Shown here one piece after another: positions 1 to 7,875 of a stretch of 26,477 nt of DNA (positions are counted from its first letter, which is position 1; each line of letters opens with the position of its first letter). The translations under genes and the position numbers were made by a program. The notes under the pieces were generated by a model, which was not told the origin of the DNA, ran no database searches, and saw nothing but the letters and a program-made list of their open reading frames with translations. The stretch comes from JAWWAH01 sp033721415. Lineage in GTDB: Bacteria; Patescibacteriota; Minisyncoccia; Spechtbacterales; 2-12-FULL-38-22. The stretch is from positions 1 to 26,477 of the forward strand of contig JAWWAH010000009.1 of the NCBI GenBank assembly GCA_033721415.1. Reading direction: 5' to 3'.

Positions 1-1656
1 CCTACGTGCTTGTGCTATACCATATTTTAAATACTTATAGCCGTATTTTGAATGAGCATCTGAATTAATACACATTTTTACACCCGCATCTACAGCCATG
101 CGAATATGCTCATCCAGCAAATCCAATCTTTCAGGATGTGCGTTTATTTCAAGTATTGTTCCTGTTTCTTTTGCTACCTCTATTATCTTTTCCATATCAA
201 GCTCTACTGGAGGTCGTCGATTTATTCGCCTACCAGTGGGGTGAAAGAATATATCTGCATGCGGATTACGCATTGCCTCTACCACTCTTTTTGTTTGCTC
301 TTCTTTAGAGAGATTAAAATAAGAGTGTATAGATATTCCAACAACATCAAGCTCTGAAAGAGCCTCGTCTTCTATATCCAAAGAGCCATCTTTTTGGATA
401 TTAACCTCAGCTCCACTTAATATAGTTATCCCGTCTATTTTATTATTAATCTTTTCTATATTTTCTTTCTGCTTTAAGAGGCCGTCTTCATCTAGGCCAC
501 CGGTCATGGCAAGGCCCTTAGTGTGATCTGTAATTGCTATATAATCCAAGCCAAATTCTTTCGCTGCTATAGCCATCTCTTCAATAGAGTGCTTCCCGTC
601 TGTGTTCTTTGTCTGAAGTTGCATGTCCCCCCTAAGAGAGCCATATTCTATAAGCTCTGGCAGTTCGTTTTCTTGCGCTCTCTTTATCTCTCCCTTGTCT
701 TGACGTAGCTCAGGAGATGGGAAATCCATCCCAAGTTTTTCATATATTTCTTTTTCGCTCTGATTTGCAGTAATATTTTTTTCGCCCTTAAAAAGTCCGT
801 ATTCATTAAGTTTAAATCCTCTCTCTATTGCTATTTGGCGAACCTTAACATTGTGCTCTTTGCTACCCGTAAAATATTGTAGAGCAGCACCCCAGCTTTC
901 TATCGGAACAACTCTAACATCTATATCAAATCCCTGTTTAAGGTGTACCGATAATTTTGTCTTGCCTCTACCCATCACCTTAATGACTTCGTTTTGCTTT
1001 TCAACATAATCAAATATACCTTCGGCATCTTTCGCAGCTACTAAAATATCTACATCACCGATTGTTTCCTGGCGCCTTCGTATTGAGCCTGCCTCTGACA
1101 CCTTCTCAACACCCTCTAAGTCTTTTATCTCTTTTACAAGATCTAAAGCATATGGGAGAGCATCTCCAAGTAAACTTCTCCCACTGTTATCTTTTACAAA
1201 TTTTATACCCTGTAAAATATTTTCTTCTGTTTTTTTGCCGTAACCTGAAAGTTCCTTTATCCTGCCCTCTTTTGCGACTTTTTCTAAATCTTCTAGATTT
1301 TTAACACCTAGTTCCTTGTAAAATTTATGTATTGCTTTTGGGCCCACGCCCTCAACAGAAGCAAGCTCTTGTATTTGAACTGGGATTTTTTTCTTCATTT
1401 CTTCGTATTCTTCTATTTCGCCTTTCTTTAAATATTCTTCGATTTTTAGTGCCATTCCCTCTCCTATCCCAGAAAGGTTTTTAAGACCCGCTATACCATC
1501 TTCTTTATAGATTTGTTCAATATCTTCGGGTGTTCCACTTAGTGTGTATGCTGCCCTATGATAAGCACGCTGACGAAATTTATCATCAGACATCTCATAC
1601 ATTAAACCCATCTCTTCGAAGATGCGTGTTAACTCTTGGTTTACTCTACTTGGCAT
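1..1656 (-). CDS. polX: DNA polymerase X with PHP exonuclease domain (3' end cut by window edge)
   Basis: Repair polymerase of the bacterial/archaeal PolX family: an N-terminal Pol-beta-like nucleotidyltransferase fused to a C-terminal PHP metal-dependent nuclease, acting in gap-filling base excision repair. The reading frame runs unbroken from the ATG at 1656 to position 1, giving 552 residues; bacterial PolX is usually about 570, so only around 20 C-terminal residues are missing. Visible motifs are helix-hairpin-helix segments (LSGIGEGMALK, VEGVGPKAI), the polymerase active site GSIRRRQETIGDVDILV with its Asp pair, the third Asp in DIDVRVV, and PHP metal ligands in ITDHTKG, SGAEVNI, IHSYF, FFHPTGR, NAHPERLD and NSDAHS. 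The start was chosen because a TATAAT box lies 6 nt upstream, which suggests a leaderless transcript; there is no Shine-Dalgarno sequence. Identification is firm. Confidence 0.96.
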   Translation of the reverse strand, partial: MPSRVNQELTRIFEEMGLMYEMSDDKFRQRAYHRAAYTLSGTPEDIEQIYKEDGIAGLKNLSGIGEGMALKIEEYLKKGEIEEYEEMKKKIPVQIQELASVEGVGPKAIHKFYKELGVKNLEDLEKVAKEGRIKELSGYGKKTEENILQGIKFVKDNSGRSLLGDALPYALDLVKEIKDLEGVEKVSEAGSIRRRQETIGDVDILVAAKDAEGIFDYVEKQNEVIKVMGRGKTKLSVHLKQGFDIDVRVVPIESWGAALQYFTGSKEHNVKVRQIAIERGFKLNEYGLFKGEKNITANQSEKEIYEKLGMDFPSPELRQDKGEIKRAQENELPELIEYGSLRGDMQLQTKNTDGKHSIEEMAIAAKEFGLDYIAITDHTKGLAMTGGLDEDGLLKQKENIEKINNKIDGITILSGAEVNIQKDGSLDIEDEALSELDVVGISIHSYFNLSKEEQTKRVVEAMRNPHADIFFHPTGRRINRRPPVELDMEKIIEVAKETGTILEINAHPERLDLLDEHIRMAVDAGVKMCINSDAHSKYGYKYLKYGIAQARR

Positions 1657-1662
1657 ATGTTT

Positions 1663-1668
1663 ATTATA
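1663..1668 (-). promoter_or_regulatory. -10 box of polX, placed for leaderless transcription
   Basis: On the minus strand TATAAT is followed by 6 nt (AAACAT) and then the polX ATG. A sigma-70 start point usually lies about 6-8 nt beyond the -10, so transcription would begin at or next to the A of ATG. No clear -35 was seen in this AT-rich stretch. The leaderless reading is an inference. Confidence 0.5.
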
Positions 1669-1713
1669 TATTACTAATTAATAATGCTTAAATGAAGACA
1701 AGCTTTCCCCTAC

Positions 1714-1743
1714 AAAAAAACAGCCTCCAGAGGCTGTTTTTTT
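1714..1743 (-). terminator. Rho-independent terminator of the thioredoxin reductase gene
   Basis: The arms ACAGCCTC and GAGGCTGT flank a short loop, with A7 on one side and T7 on the other, so the hairpin could work in both directions. It sits 20 nt past the stop of the leftward reductase gene and upstream of polX. Confidence 0.9.
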
Positions 1744-1763
1744 GTCTTTAAAGCTCGATGTTT

Positions 1764-2684
1764 TTATTTCTGTTTTTGTATCCAAATGTAAATATCTTCT
1801 AACGCTTTAACACCATCCCCCATGGAAATATTGTTTTGTTTATAAAGCACATCGCTGAGATCTCCTGCAGCCCAGATGCCCTCCTTGCTTGCACGCTGTG
1901 TTTTGTGGTCCACAACCACTTCTCCTATCTTATTTGTCTCAACCATGTCCTTAATATAATCATTGTTGGGGATAGAACCTATTTCAACAAAAACCCCTTG
2001 AACATCAATTTCATGTTCCCCTTCTTTGTCTTCATAAACAACACTGCTTACAAACTTATCCCCTTTGATCTCTTTTATTGTGGCTTCAAGCTTTGCAGTA
2101 ACTTTATCGTGAGACAAAACCTTTTCCCGCGTTACTGGATCAGCCCGAAACTCATCATTCATCTCAAGTAATAGTATTGATTTAGCATATTCAGTAAGTT
2201 GTTGTGCTGATTCGAAGCCAGCATTTCCGCCACCTACCACTACAACATCCATATCTTTAAACAAAGGTGCATCACAAGAGGCACAATAAACAACGCCTTT
2301 GCCATCTAAACGCTCAGCGCCTTCAGCAGGCAATTTTCTTCTTCTGCTTCCTGATGCAGCTAAAACAGCCTTAGCTTTATAGGTATTTCCCTTGTTCGTT
2401 TTCGCTTCAAATCCTCCATCTACTTCCTTTAATTCTTCCACCCTCTCGCCATCAACAATCTCTAAAACTTCATCTGCATATTCTTCGAGATGTTCTCTAA
2501 ACATTTTGCTAAGTTCGGCTCCAGGCACATGAGGTATTCCAATAAAATTTTGGATGTCAGCTGACACACTTGATTGCCCACCGAATTCTTCTGTAATTAG
2601 AACAGTTTTTAAGCGTTTTCTTGCTGCATATACCCCCGCCGCACTTCCTGCGGGACCTCCTCCAATAATTAGTAAATCGTTCAT
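1764..2684 (-). CDS. trxB: Thioredoxin reductase-like FAD/NAD(P)H disulfide oxidoreductase, AhpF-like
   Basis: A flavoenzyme that passes electrons from a reduced nicotinamide to a thioredoxin- or glutaredoxin-like disulfide in the cytoplasm. The 306 residues match the low-molecular-weight TrxR/AhpF C-terminal module. The FAD-binding GGGPAGSAAG is at about residues 8-17, the redox pair CASC is at 134-137, the second dinucleotide fold GGGNAGFESA is at about 151-160, and GIWAAGD is near the C terminus. Oddity: the segment after the second nucleotide-binding strand reads LLLEMNDEFRAD. Classical NADPH-dependent TrxR has HRRxxxR there, while the acidic residue resembles AhpF, which uses NADH. The C-terminal third (VQGVFVEIGSIPN, VLYKQNNISMGDG) also looks AhpF-like. 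NADH preference is inferred. No peroxiredoxin or thioredoxin gene is adjacent. The gene ends just before its own terminator. Confidence 0.93.
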   Translation of the reverse strand: MNDLLIIGGGPAGSAAGVYAARKRLKTVLITEEFGGQSSVSADIQNFIGIPHVPGAELSKMFREHLEEYADEVLEIVDGERVEELKEVDGGFEAKTNKGNTYKAKAVLAASGSRRRKLPAEGAERLDGKGVVYCASCDAPLFKDMDVVVVGGGNAGFESAQQLTEYAKSILLLEMNDEFRADPVTREKVLSHDKVTAKLEATIKEIKGDKFVSSVVYEDKEGEHEIDVQGVFVEIGSIPNNDYIKDMVETNKIGEVVVDHKTQRASKEGIWAAGDLSDVLYKQNNISMGDGVKALEDIYIWIQKQK

Positions 2685-2715
2685 GATTTTATTTCACTTC
2701 GTTCATACAACTTCT

Positions 2716-2800
2716 TACGAACTACAAAACTGTACGAAATTACGAAAATATTTTTACATGTGCTTTATTTTTCGTAATTTCGATATTTTTCGTACTTTCG
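2716..2800. repeat. TTCGTA/TACGAA-rich intergenic repeats with 14-bp inverted repeat
   Basis: The gap between the reductase and flippase genes holds several copies of TACGAA or its complement TTCGTA. Two of them build a perfect inverted repeat, CGAAATTACGAAAA at 2735-2748 and its complement at 2769-2782, separated by 20 nt. Further copies occur at about 2716-2721 and 2790-2802. No T-run follows, so it is not a canonical terminator. It could be a repetitive intergenic element or a set of binding sites. I assign no function. Confidence 0.6.
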
Positions 2801-2822
2801 TATGAAAGTGAACATAGTGAGC

Positions 2823-3869
2823 TTAATTTTTATTTTCACTTCCCTCTTCAGGGCCGTTGTTATTAAATTGTAACACACGCCTAGCGCTGTCGGCAATCAA
2901 GCCTAACCCATACTTCAAAATCACAATGAGTCCAAGCGCAACCATAATTATATCTGCCCCTCGCAATACAACACTAAGTGCCAATCCTTGGCCTGCTGTA
3001 AAGCCAAATAAGGCAAGCCCAATACCCTGCAAAACTTCTTGAACTCCCAATGAGGCTGGTATCGGTACCATGAATCCAATATAAAGCATCCCAAGAGCTA
3101 TAGCAGATGCAATAAAATGAAATTGGCCAGTAAGGAAGAATATTAAATAAATATGTCGCACTAAAATTATGACCTGTTTTAATATGCTAAGCCCCCAAGC
3201 ATACCACATGGTATTACTCTTGTGATCAAAAAATCCTATCATGTCGTACTCTGCTTTTCTTAAAAATTTTCCTATCCGAGTGTTATGAGCAGATAAAAAC
3301 TTCAGAACGGGTTCAACAATTTTTTTATTTCTAAATATTCTAAAGTAAACAAGAAAAAATATTATGGCAAGTATCGAAATTCCAACCATTGCTGATATAA
3401 GAGAACTTGCTAATCCAGAGGCTCCAGAAATTGAAACAAAAACAGTAAGAGATATTATTATTACCACAAATGAAGCAGTTAGCTCCAGCATTCGATCAAA
3501 AATAAGCATGCTAGTCGATTTTCTCCAAGGCACGTCGTATTTATCGTTTAAAAGATAGGCTTTTACACCCTCTCCCCCGACATAAACAAATGGAGTTGTA
3601 TAGTTAAAAGCATTCCCAGCAAGCCATATGAATAAAAGGTGCCAAAATGGTATATCTATATCTTGATACCGAAGTATTAGCCAGGCTCTAAAATTTCCGA
3701 TTACATTTGCTAAAAAGGTTAAAGCTACTATCAATAAAAATCCTCCCCACGAAAAAGAAAGAACTTCTTCTGCAATATAATCTATATCAATCTTAAATAA
3801 GAGCCCCGCTATTAACGCAACTCCTATCCCAAAAAATATTAATCCTGATAATAATTTTTTCTTTGCCAT
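2823..3869 (-). CDS. Flippase-like integral membrane protein (LPG synthase TM-domain family, YbhN/UPF0104)
   Basis: Polytopic membrane protein of the family containing the transmembrane flippase domain of MprF (lysylphosphatidylglycerol synthase) and stand-alone YbhN/AglD-like proteins. Members are linked to moving or modifying lipid-linked substrates. The 348 residues contain about eight hydrophobic segments, starting at residues 9-25 and 38-55. The family-typical YVGGEGVKAYLLND sequence lies at about residues 96-109, and MVPIPASLGVQEVLQGI, characteristic of this family, lies in the second half. There is no soluble aminoacyl-transferase domain, so it is not a full MprF. The C-terminal tail is short and hydrophilic. 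Upstream is a roughly 320-bp gap; downstream is the repeat-containing gap before trxB. The exact substrate cannot be read from the sequence. Confidence 0.85.
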   Translation of the reverse strand: MAKKKLLSGLIFFGIGVALIAGLLFKIDIDYIAEEVLSFSWGGFLLIVALTFLANVIGNFRAWLILRYQDIDIPFWHLLFIWLAGNAFNYTTPFVYVGGEGVKAYLLNDKYDVPWRKSTSMLIFDRMLELTASFVVIIISLTVFVSISGASGLASSLISAMVGISILAIIFFLVYFRIFRNKKIVEPVLKFLSAHNTRIGKFLRKAEYDMIGFFDHKSNTMWYAWGLSILKQVIILVRHIYLIFFLTGQFHFIASAIALGMLYIGFMVPIPASLGVQEVLQGIGLALFGFTAGQGLALSVVLRGADIIMVALGLIVILKYGLGLIADSARRVLQFNNNGPEEGSENKN

Positions 3870-4117
3870 GCTAATTTTGTCCAGAAAAATAATTTAGATT
3901 TTTAACACGACTTAATAGACTACAGAATTGGACGCCTCTCGCGTAGTAGCCAAATAAATCTTAACATCTTAGATACTTTTAAATATTTATTCAGCCACCC
4001 ACCCTATAAAGTTTAGAATAATCTCAACTCCTGACTCTTACTCTAAGTGTTAACTATTTTATAATAACATCTTGCATAGTTTCTATAAACTAAACATTAA
4101 TACTCTCTTAAAATATA
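3870..4117. other. Gene-free stretch upstream of the flippase gene
   Basis: An AT-rich stretch with no convincing coding frame on either strand, no tRNA cloverleaf and no obvious hairpin. It probably contains the flippase promoter, but no clear -35/-10 pair was found. It ends at the terminator of the next gene to the right. Confidence 0.5.
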
Positions 4118-4141
4118 AAACCCCGTACAAATACGGGGTTT
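4118..4141 (-). terminator. Rho-independent terminator of the two-helix membrane protein gene
   Basis: The perfect arms AAACCCCGTA and TACGGGGTTT are separated by a 4-nt loop. Reading leftward the stem is followed by a T-rich stretch. It lies about 50 nt past the stop codon at 4189. Confidence 0.88.
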
Positions 4142-4188
4142 GCTGTAGGCACCATGGCGACTTTAAGCAATGCTGTGGTGGTGCTATT

Positions 4189-4707
4189 TTATCTACTTGT
4201 TTCTTTCGGCCATTGGCCGTTTATAGTGCAATTGACAAAGCGTCTTTCTGCGCTTGTTTCAAGGTCAACGCTGCAAAATTCGTTATCTGCTATGAAGGTT
4301 ATTTTTTGGTCAGAACCATTCCAGAAACCTGTATCAACATTAATGTCCGATACTTCGGAATAAAAGATGCAATCAGAGCTATCTGGGACTATAGTGTTAT
4401 ACCCATCGCGCTTCTCAATAACTCCCACACAAAGCGTTCCCTCCTCCGGAACATACAAAACCGTATGCTCACCAAGGGATATCCCAAGTACTTCCGCACC
4501 CGAAACCCGCTCTATCTGCTCTGCCGCTTCGGCAGTTCTCATACGAGAATAATTTCCCGGAAAATAAAACACAATAAGCCCCACAGAAACCACAAGAAAA
4601 ACAAACGCAATAATAGTGTTAAGTGGATCCTGATCTATCTCGAATATAAACACGATAAAACTAATAATGGCAACAATAATAGAAACAGTAAACCAAAAAT
4701 TAATCAT
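4189..4707 (-). CDS. Hypothetical small membrane protein with soluble C-terminal domain
   Basis: Not recognised. The 172 residues begin with two hydrophobic helices (about 4-22 and 30-48) joined by a short acidic loop. A predicted soluble domain of about 120 residues follows, containing Cys residues in TLCVG, SDCIFY, EFCSVD and VNCTI. If the two helices form a hairpin, the C-terminal domain lies on the same side as the N terminus; if that side is outside, the four cysteines could form disulfides. The gene is a single unit: it has a strong promoter at 4748-4776, an AAGGAAAA ribosome site just before the ATG, and its own terminator. That architecture supports this frame over a longer antisense frame. 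Function unknown. Confidence 0.75.
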   Translation of the reverse strand: MINFWFTVSIIVAIISFIVFIFEIDQDPLNTIIAFVFLVVSVGLIVFYFPGNYSRMRTAEAAEQIERVSGAEVLGISLGEHTVLYVPEEGTLCVGVIEKRDGYNTIVPDSSDCIFYSEVSDINVDTGFWNGSDQKITFIADNEFCSVDLETSAERRFVNCTINGQWPKETSR

Positions 4708-4747
4708 TTGATTTTCCTTTCTTTTGCACTTTTAAGGTACCGCGTTT

Positions 4748-4776
4748 ATAATAAAACAAAAATAACTCAATGTCAA
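4748..4776 (-). promoter_or_regulatory. Sigma-70 promoter of the small membrane protein
   Basis: On the minus strand a consensus TTGACA (4771-4776) is followed by a 17-bp spacer and TATTAT (4748-4753), 40 nt upstream of the ATG at 4707. It is one of the best promoter matches in the window. Confidence 0.8.
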
Positions 4777-4821
4777 CCACTATTACCTCGGCTGACATAT
4801 TAGTGATCAGACGTAAACACG

Positions 4822-6207
4822 CTACTTATTCTTTCCTGAAAAACTACTTCCACCCACAAAATAAGCCATCCCTAAAATAAGCCACAATATTAAACCGCCT
4901 TGCTGCAAAGTCCAGTAGTAGTGGTCGAAAGAGCCACTAATAATTACAAATAAAATCAAGGTAAATACCATTAAATGAACTGGAGTAATTCTCTTCTTTG
5001 ATACTAAAAGAAGGCGCCTAATTATTTCTATAATAAACACGCTTAAAAATAAGGTGCCAAATATCCCTAATTCTGCGGTAATAAGGAAGAATATGTTATG
5101 CACAGGTTGATATAGTGCATCTTTCAAGCCAGTATATTTATTACGCAAAAACATGGTGTAGTTGCCAATGCCAACGCCTTTAGGGTTTTCTTTTATAACA
5201 TCGTAACTAAGTTCGTTGAAAAAAGTGCGTTCTCGTAACGCAAGGTCATTATAGTCAAAAGTGGTTAAGACTCGTGAATATATCTCAGGCCAAAATAAAA
5301 CACCAACACAAACTGCTAACACTATAATGGGCGCAGTAATTGTGAAAAATCTTTTCTTGAGCTTTTTGTCCTGTTTCATTAATAAAATAATGATACAGAA
5401 AAAAATGATGGAAACTCCTGCGGCTAATATAACAGCTCGTGAGAATGTTAAAAACAACGCAAGAGATATAATGACAACAGTAAGACCAGAGGCTACTGTA
5501 TATCCAGGTTTTATATCTTTTTTTATTAAGTACCAGGTGACCAAAAGTATTATTGCTACAGCGAGATGTGCGGCAAGAACATTAGGACTTGGGAATGTTC
5601 CATAGGCGCGCATAAATCTTGCTCCAAAAGCAACGAATTCAGCAACATCTGTACGCCCAGCTTGAAGAAAAGGCTCACCAAAAAACTTAAGACCCAGAGA
5701 ATGCTGTACAACAAATTGCGCAATCGCAATAAAGCTTTGAATAATAGCGCCCCCAATAAAAGCCAATAGCGATTTAGAAAAAGAAAAGGCTTTGAATGCA
5801 TGGATAGCATAAAAGAAAACAAACACAAACTCCAATAATTTCAAAAATCTGTAAACTGCAATAATCTTATATGAAGCAAAAAAGATAGATATGAAGACAA
5901 GAACAAGAAAGACTACAAGAAAAAAGGGTGCCGATAATTTATTTTGTGCTATTGTCTTAAACCGCGCACGATGCAAGATGGTTTTAATGCCTATTCTTTT
6001 AATCCAGAGTGTTGCCAGCATCAAGATGATTAAATCTGTACCATATAAAAAAATGCTCTGCCATTCGTTAAACCCCTCAATTACGCCTGTACTATACAAA
6101 AATTTCCGTGTCTGAAACGGAATTGAAAATAATAATATATACCATACATACTCTTCTAACCTCTTTACATGTACGGCAACTTTTTCAGAAGAAAAAACGT
6201 GCTTCAT
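4822..6207 (-). CDS. O-antigen ligase family membrane protein (Wzy_C/WaaL-like)
   Basis: Polytopic membrane protein of the O-antigen ligase/polymerase superfamily, whose members transfer or polymerise lipid-linked glycans on the outer face of the membrane. In a wall-deviant bacterium it may attach a surface polysaccharide or glycosylate proteins. It is 461 residues long with roughly ten or more hydrophobic segments. The family signature is present: YGTFPSPNVLAAHLAVA, TFSRAVILAAGV, and the conserved NPKGVGIGNY followed by PVHNIFFLITAELGIFG, which matches the HN...E.G pattern of the large periplasmic loop and following helix. It is the last gene of the leftward four-gene operon; its ATG lies 10 nt past the stop of the zinc protein. 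No clear terminator follows before the next promoter. Whether it is a ligase or a polymerase cannot be decided here. Confidence 0.88.
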   Translation of the reverse strand: MKHVFSSEKVAVHVKRLEEYVWYILLFSIPFQTRKFLYSTGVIEGFNEWQSIFLYGTDLIILMLATLWIKRIGIKTILHRARFKTIAQNKLSAPFFLVVFLVLVFISIFFASYKIIAVYRFLKLLEFVFVFFYAIHAFKAFSFSKSLLAFIGGAIIQSFIAIAQFVVQHSLGLKFFGEPFLQAGRTDVAEFVAFGARFMRAYGTFPSPNVLAAHLAVAIILLVTWYLIKKDIKPGYTVASGLTVVIISLALFLTFSRAVILAAGVSIIFFCIIILLMKQDKKLKKRFFTITAPIIVLAVCVGVLFWPEIYSRVLTTFDYNDLALRERTFFNELSYDVIKENPKGVGIGNYTMFLRNKYTGLKDALYQPVHNIFFLITAELGIFGTLFLSVFIIEIIRRLLLVSKKRITPVHLMVFTLILFVIISGSFDHYYWTLQQGGLILWLILGMAYFVGGSSFSGKNK

Positions 6208-6217
6208 GTTTTAGGTT

Positions 6218-6718
6218 TTACTCTTCTCCACGGGGCCACCAAACTCTTGCCCTAGCTACAGAATCTCCCTTGGATAACTTAGTGCTTAGTTCTGTATTTT
6301 TATGAGCTTTATGAACTTGACGCGCCACGCTTAACGCAAGTTGGTTTTCACTTGTTTTCACTTCCGCACGATTATCGGTCACATGTAGTTCAAGTAGCCT
6401 ATCCATTGGGTCGCGATTAAACGCGTGGTCTGTAATATTGTGTATCTGATTAATAATCTCATCCTTAAGATGTTTAGGAAAATTCTCGATCGAAACAAGC
6501 CCCTCAAACAAGCCATGTTTTTTCATTATATCGGCTGGGCAAAGTTTAAACTCTACATTCTTGTCGTCGGTTAACTCTTTGTACTCTCTCAAGTTATGGT
6601 GCCAACTCTTGTAGTAGTAAACAGCACTACACTCAGGACACATTAAAATATCGCTCTTGCCGAGAGTATTTTGTGATGTTTTATTTTTATCCAGTGGAGT
6701 TTTCTTAAAAAATCCCAT
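6218..6718 (-). CDS. BCAM0308/NMD3-like zinc protein
   Basis: A 166-residue soluble protein resembling the BCAM0308 family, which shares its core with the zinc-containing part of the archaeal/eukaryotic 60S export factor NMD3. Its actual role in bacteria is not established. Seen: an N-terminal CPECSAVYYYKSW (about residues 27-39), a second Cys in FKLCPADI, and the C-terminal sequence ENQLALSVARQVHKAHK followed by ARVWWPR, which fits the family's C-terminal pattern. Only three Cys positions are obvious, so a full four-Cys zinc site may use another residue. It starts 5 nt after the permease stop and ends 10 nt before the O-antigen-ligase-like gene, so it is inside the operon. The pairing with a beta-CASP RNase gene two positions upstream hints at RNA or ribosome metabolism, but this is only suggestive. 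The family assignment is from memory of the motif. Confidence 0.65.
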   Translation of the reverse strand: MGFFKKTPLDKNKTSQNTLGKSDILMCPECSAVYYYKSWHHNLREYKELTDDKNVEFKLCPADIMKKHGLFEGLVSIENFPKHLKDEIINQIHNITDHAFNRDPMDRLLELHVTDNRAEVKTSENQLALSVARQVHKAHKNTELSTKLSKGDSVARARVWWPRGEE

Positions 6719-6723
6719 TACCT

Positions 6724-7863
6724 TTATTTTATCACATTTATTGTTTCGTATATTCCCCCGATAACAAGTATTAAAATCAAAAGCCCAATAATAAATTTTG
6801 GAATAGATATGGAAAATTCTGGCTCTCTATCCCCGTGTTTTTTTGCCTTAGCAAATAGAAGGGCTATCATTGAACCATTAACCGCACCCATAATAGAACC
6901 TGTAATAGCAATCACCGAAATAAAATTTCTTATACCCATTAGAACAAGTGCCATAGGCACAACTACCACTAATAGCTCACTTTTTGCTTTCGACATCCCC
7001 CAATCATACATAAACGATTCTTTAAGGTTTATACCTATAACCAAGTAAGAGGTCATAAGCGTCATAACGCCGAATATAGCACCTAGATACCCGACAACAG
7101 GGCCTATGAAGGGTAGTAGTCCACCTATTGCATCCTCGCTGGTTGAGGCGCCGCTAACACCAACTACAACAAAGGCAAAAAGATAAGTTATAATTGCAGC
7201 AACCATAAAACCTATAATAACCGAGCGAAGAAATGTTTTTCCGCCAGAAGGCAAAAGAGATCGTATCTCTGGAACTGCAGCAAATCCTCCAAGGGAAAAT
7301 AATATAACTCCATAAGGCAAAAATACATTACTCCAATTAACACCTGAAAAATTACTCACCTGCACCAAGGGGGCACCTTTAAATATCAACATTACGAGGG
7401 TTATAACAAGTATACCCAAAATATACATCTCAACTCTAGCTATTGTTTTTATTCCCTTTATTATAGCTATGCTCAATAATAGCCAAAACAATCCCCCCCA
7501 AAGAAAAGGTAAGGCTGTGTCTGGGCTCCCAAAAAGATCAGCCACGAAATTATTAGCAAGAATTATATAAACAACAAGCGAACCAAACACGCTCACCACA
7601 ACAGATAAACTTACTAAATCTCTAACACCATCACCAAAATATTTTTTAGAATAACCTATCAAGCGGTGTTTCTCCGAGGTTCTCTCTACCACCTCTGCAT
7701 ACATAAGATGTAATAAAAGAATTAGCGCAGCAAGTACTACAAAAAACAAAGTACCCGCTAAAAAGCCGGCCTTAGCAAAAGTGTACGGAATACCAAAAAT
7801 ACCCGCACCTATTATAGTTCCCACCAAAGAAGAGGAGGCAGTTAGTAATCCTTTGTTAACCAT
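6724..7863 (-). CDS. Amino-acid permease, aromatic (Trp/Tyr) permease-like
   Basis: A secondary amino-acid transporter of the APC superfamily, most like the hydroxy/aromatic amino-acid permease branch. The 379 residues form about eleven hydrophobic helices. The hallmark substrate-site segment GTIIGAGIFGIPYTFAKAG is in the first helix (about residues 15-33), followed by MYAEVVERT in the loop after the second. In the middle, LFSLGGFAAVPEIRSLL matches the unwound helix 6 region of this fold. The specific substrate is not visible. It starts 12 nt after the stop of the beta-CASP nuclease and ends 5 nt before the zinc protein, so translation is probably linked within the operon. Import of amino acids fits an organism with poor biosynthesis, as does the peptide importer at 18826-22503. 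Confidence 0.87.
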   Translation of the reverse strand: MVNKGLLTASSSLVGTIIGAGIFGIPYTFAKAGFLAGTLFFVVLAALILLLHLMYAEVVERTSEKHRLIGYSKKYFGDGVRDLVSLSVVVSVFGSLVVYIILANNFVADLFGSPDTALPFLWGGLFWLLLSIAIIKGIKTIARVEMYILGILVITLVMLIFKGAPLVQVSNFSGVNWSNVFLPYGVILFSLGGFAAVPEIRSLLPSGGKTFLRSVIIGFMVAAIITYLFAFVVVGVSGASTSEDAIGGLLPFIGPVVGYLGAIFGVMTLMTSYLVIGINLKESFMYDWGMSKAKSELLVVVVPMALVLMGIRNFISVIAITGSIMGAVNGSMIALLFAKAKKHGDREPEFSISIPKFIIGLLILILVIGGIYETINVIK

Positions 7864-7875
7864 ATATTTATTTAT

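Noticed and set aside
3870..4117. Possible tRNA or small RNA in the gap
   Set aside because: No cloverleaf, no acceptor/T-loop consensus and no strong hairpin could be found.
4072..4803. 243-codon open frame on the plus strand
   Set aside because: It lies antisense to the 172-residue membrane protein, begins before that gene's terminator, has a Lys/Asn/Arg-rich low-complexity translation and has no ribosome site. The minus-strand gene has promoter, ribosome site, terminator and clear membrane helices.
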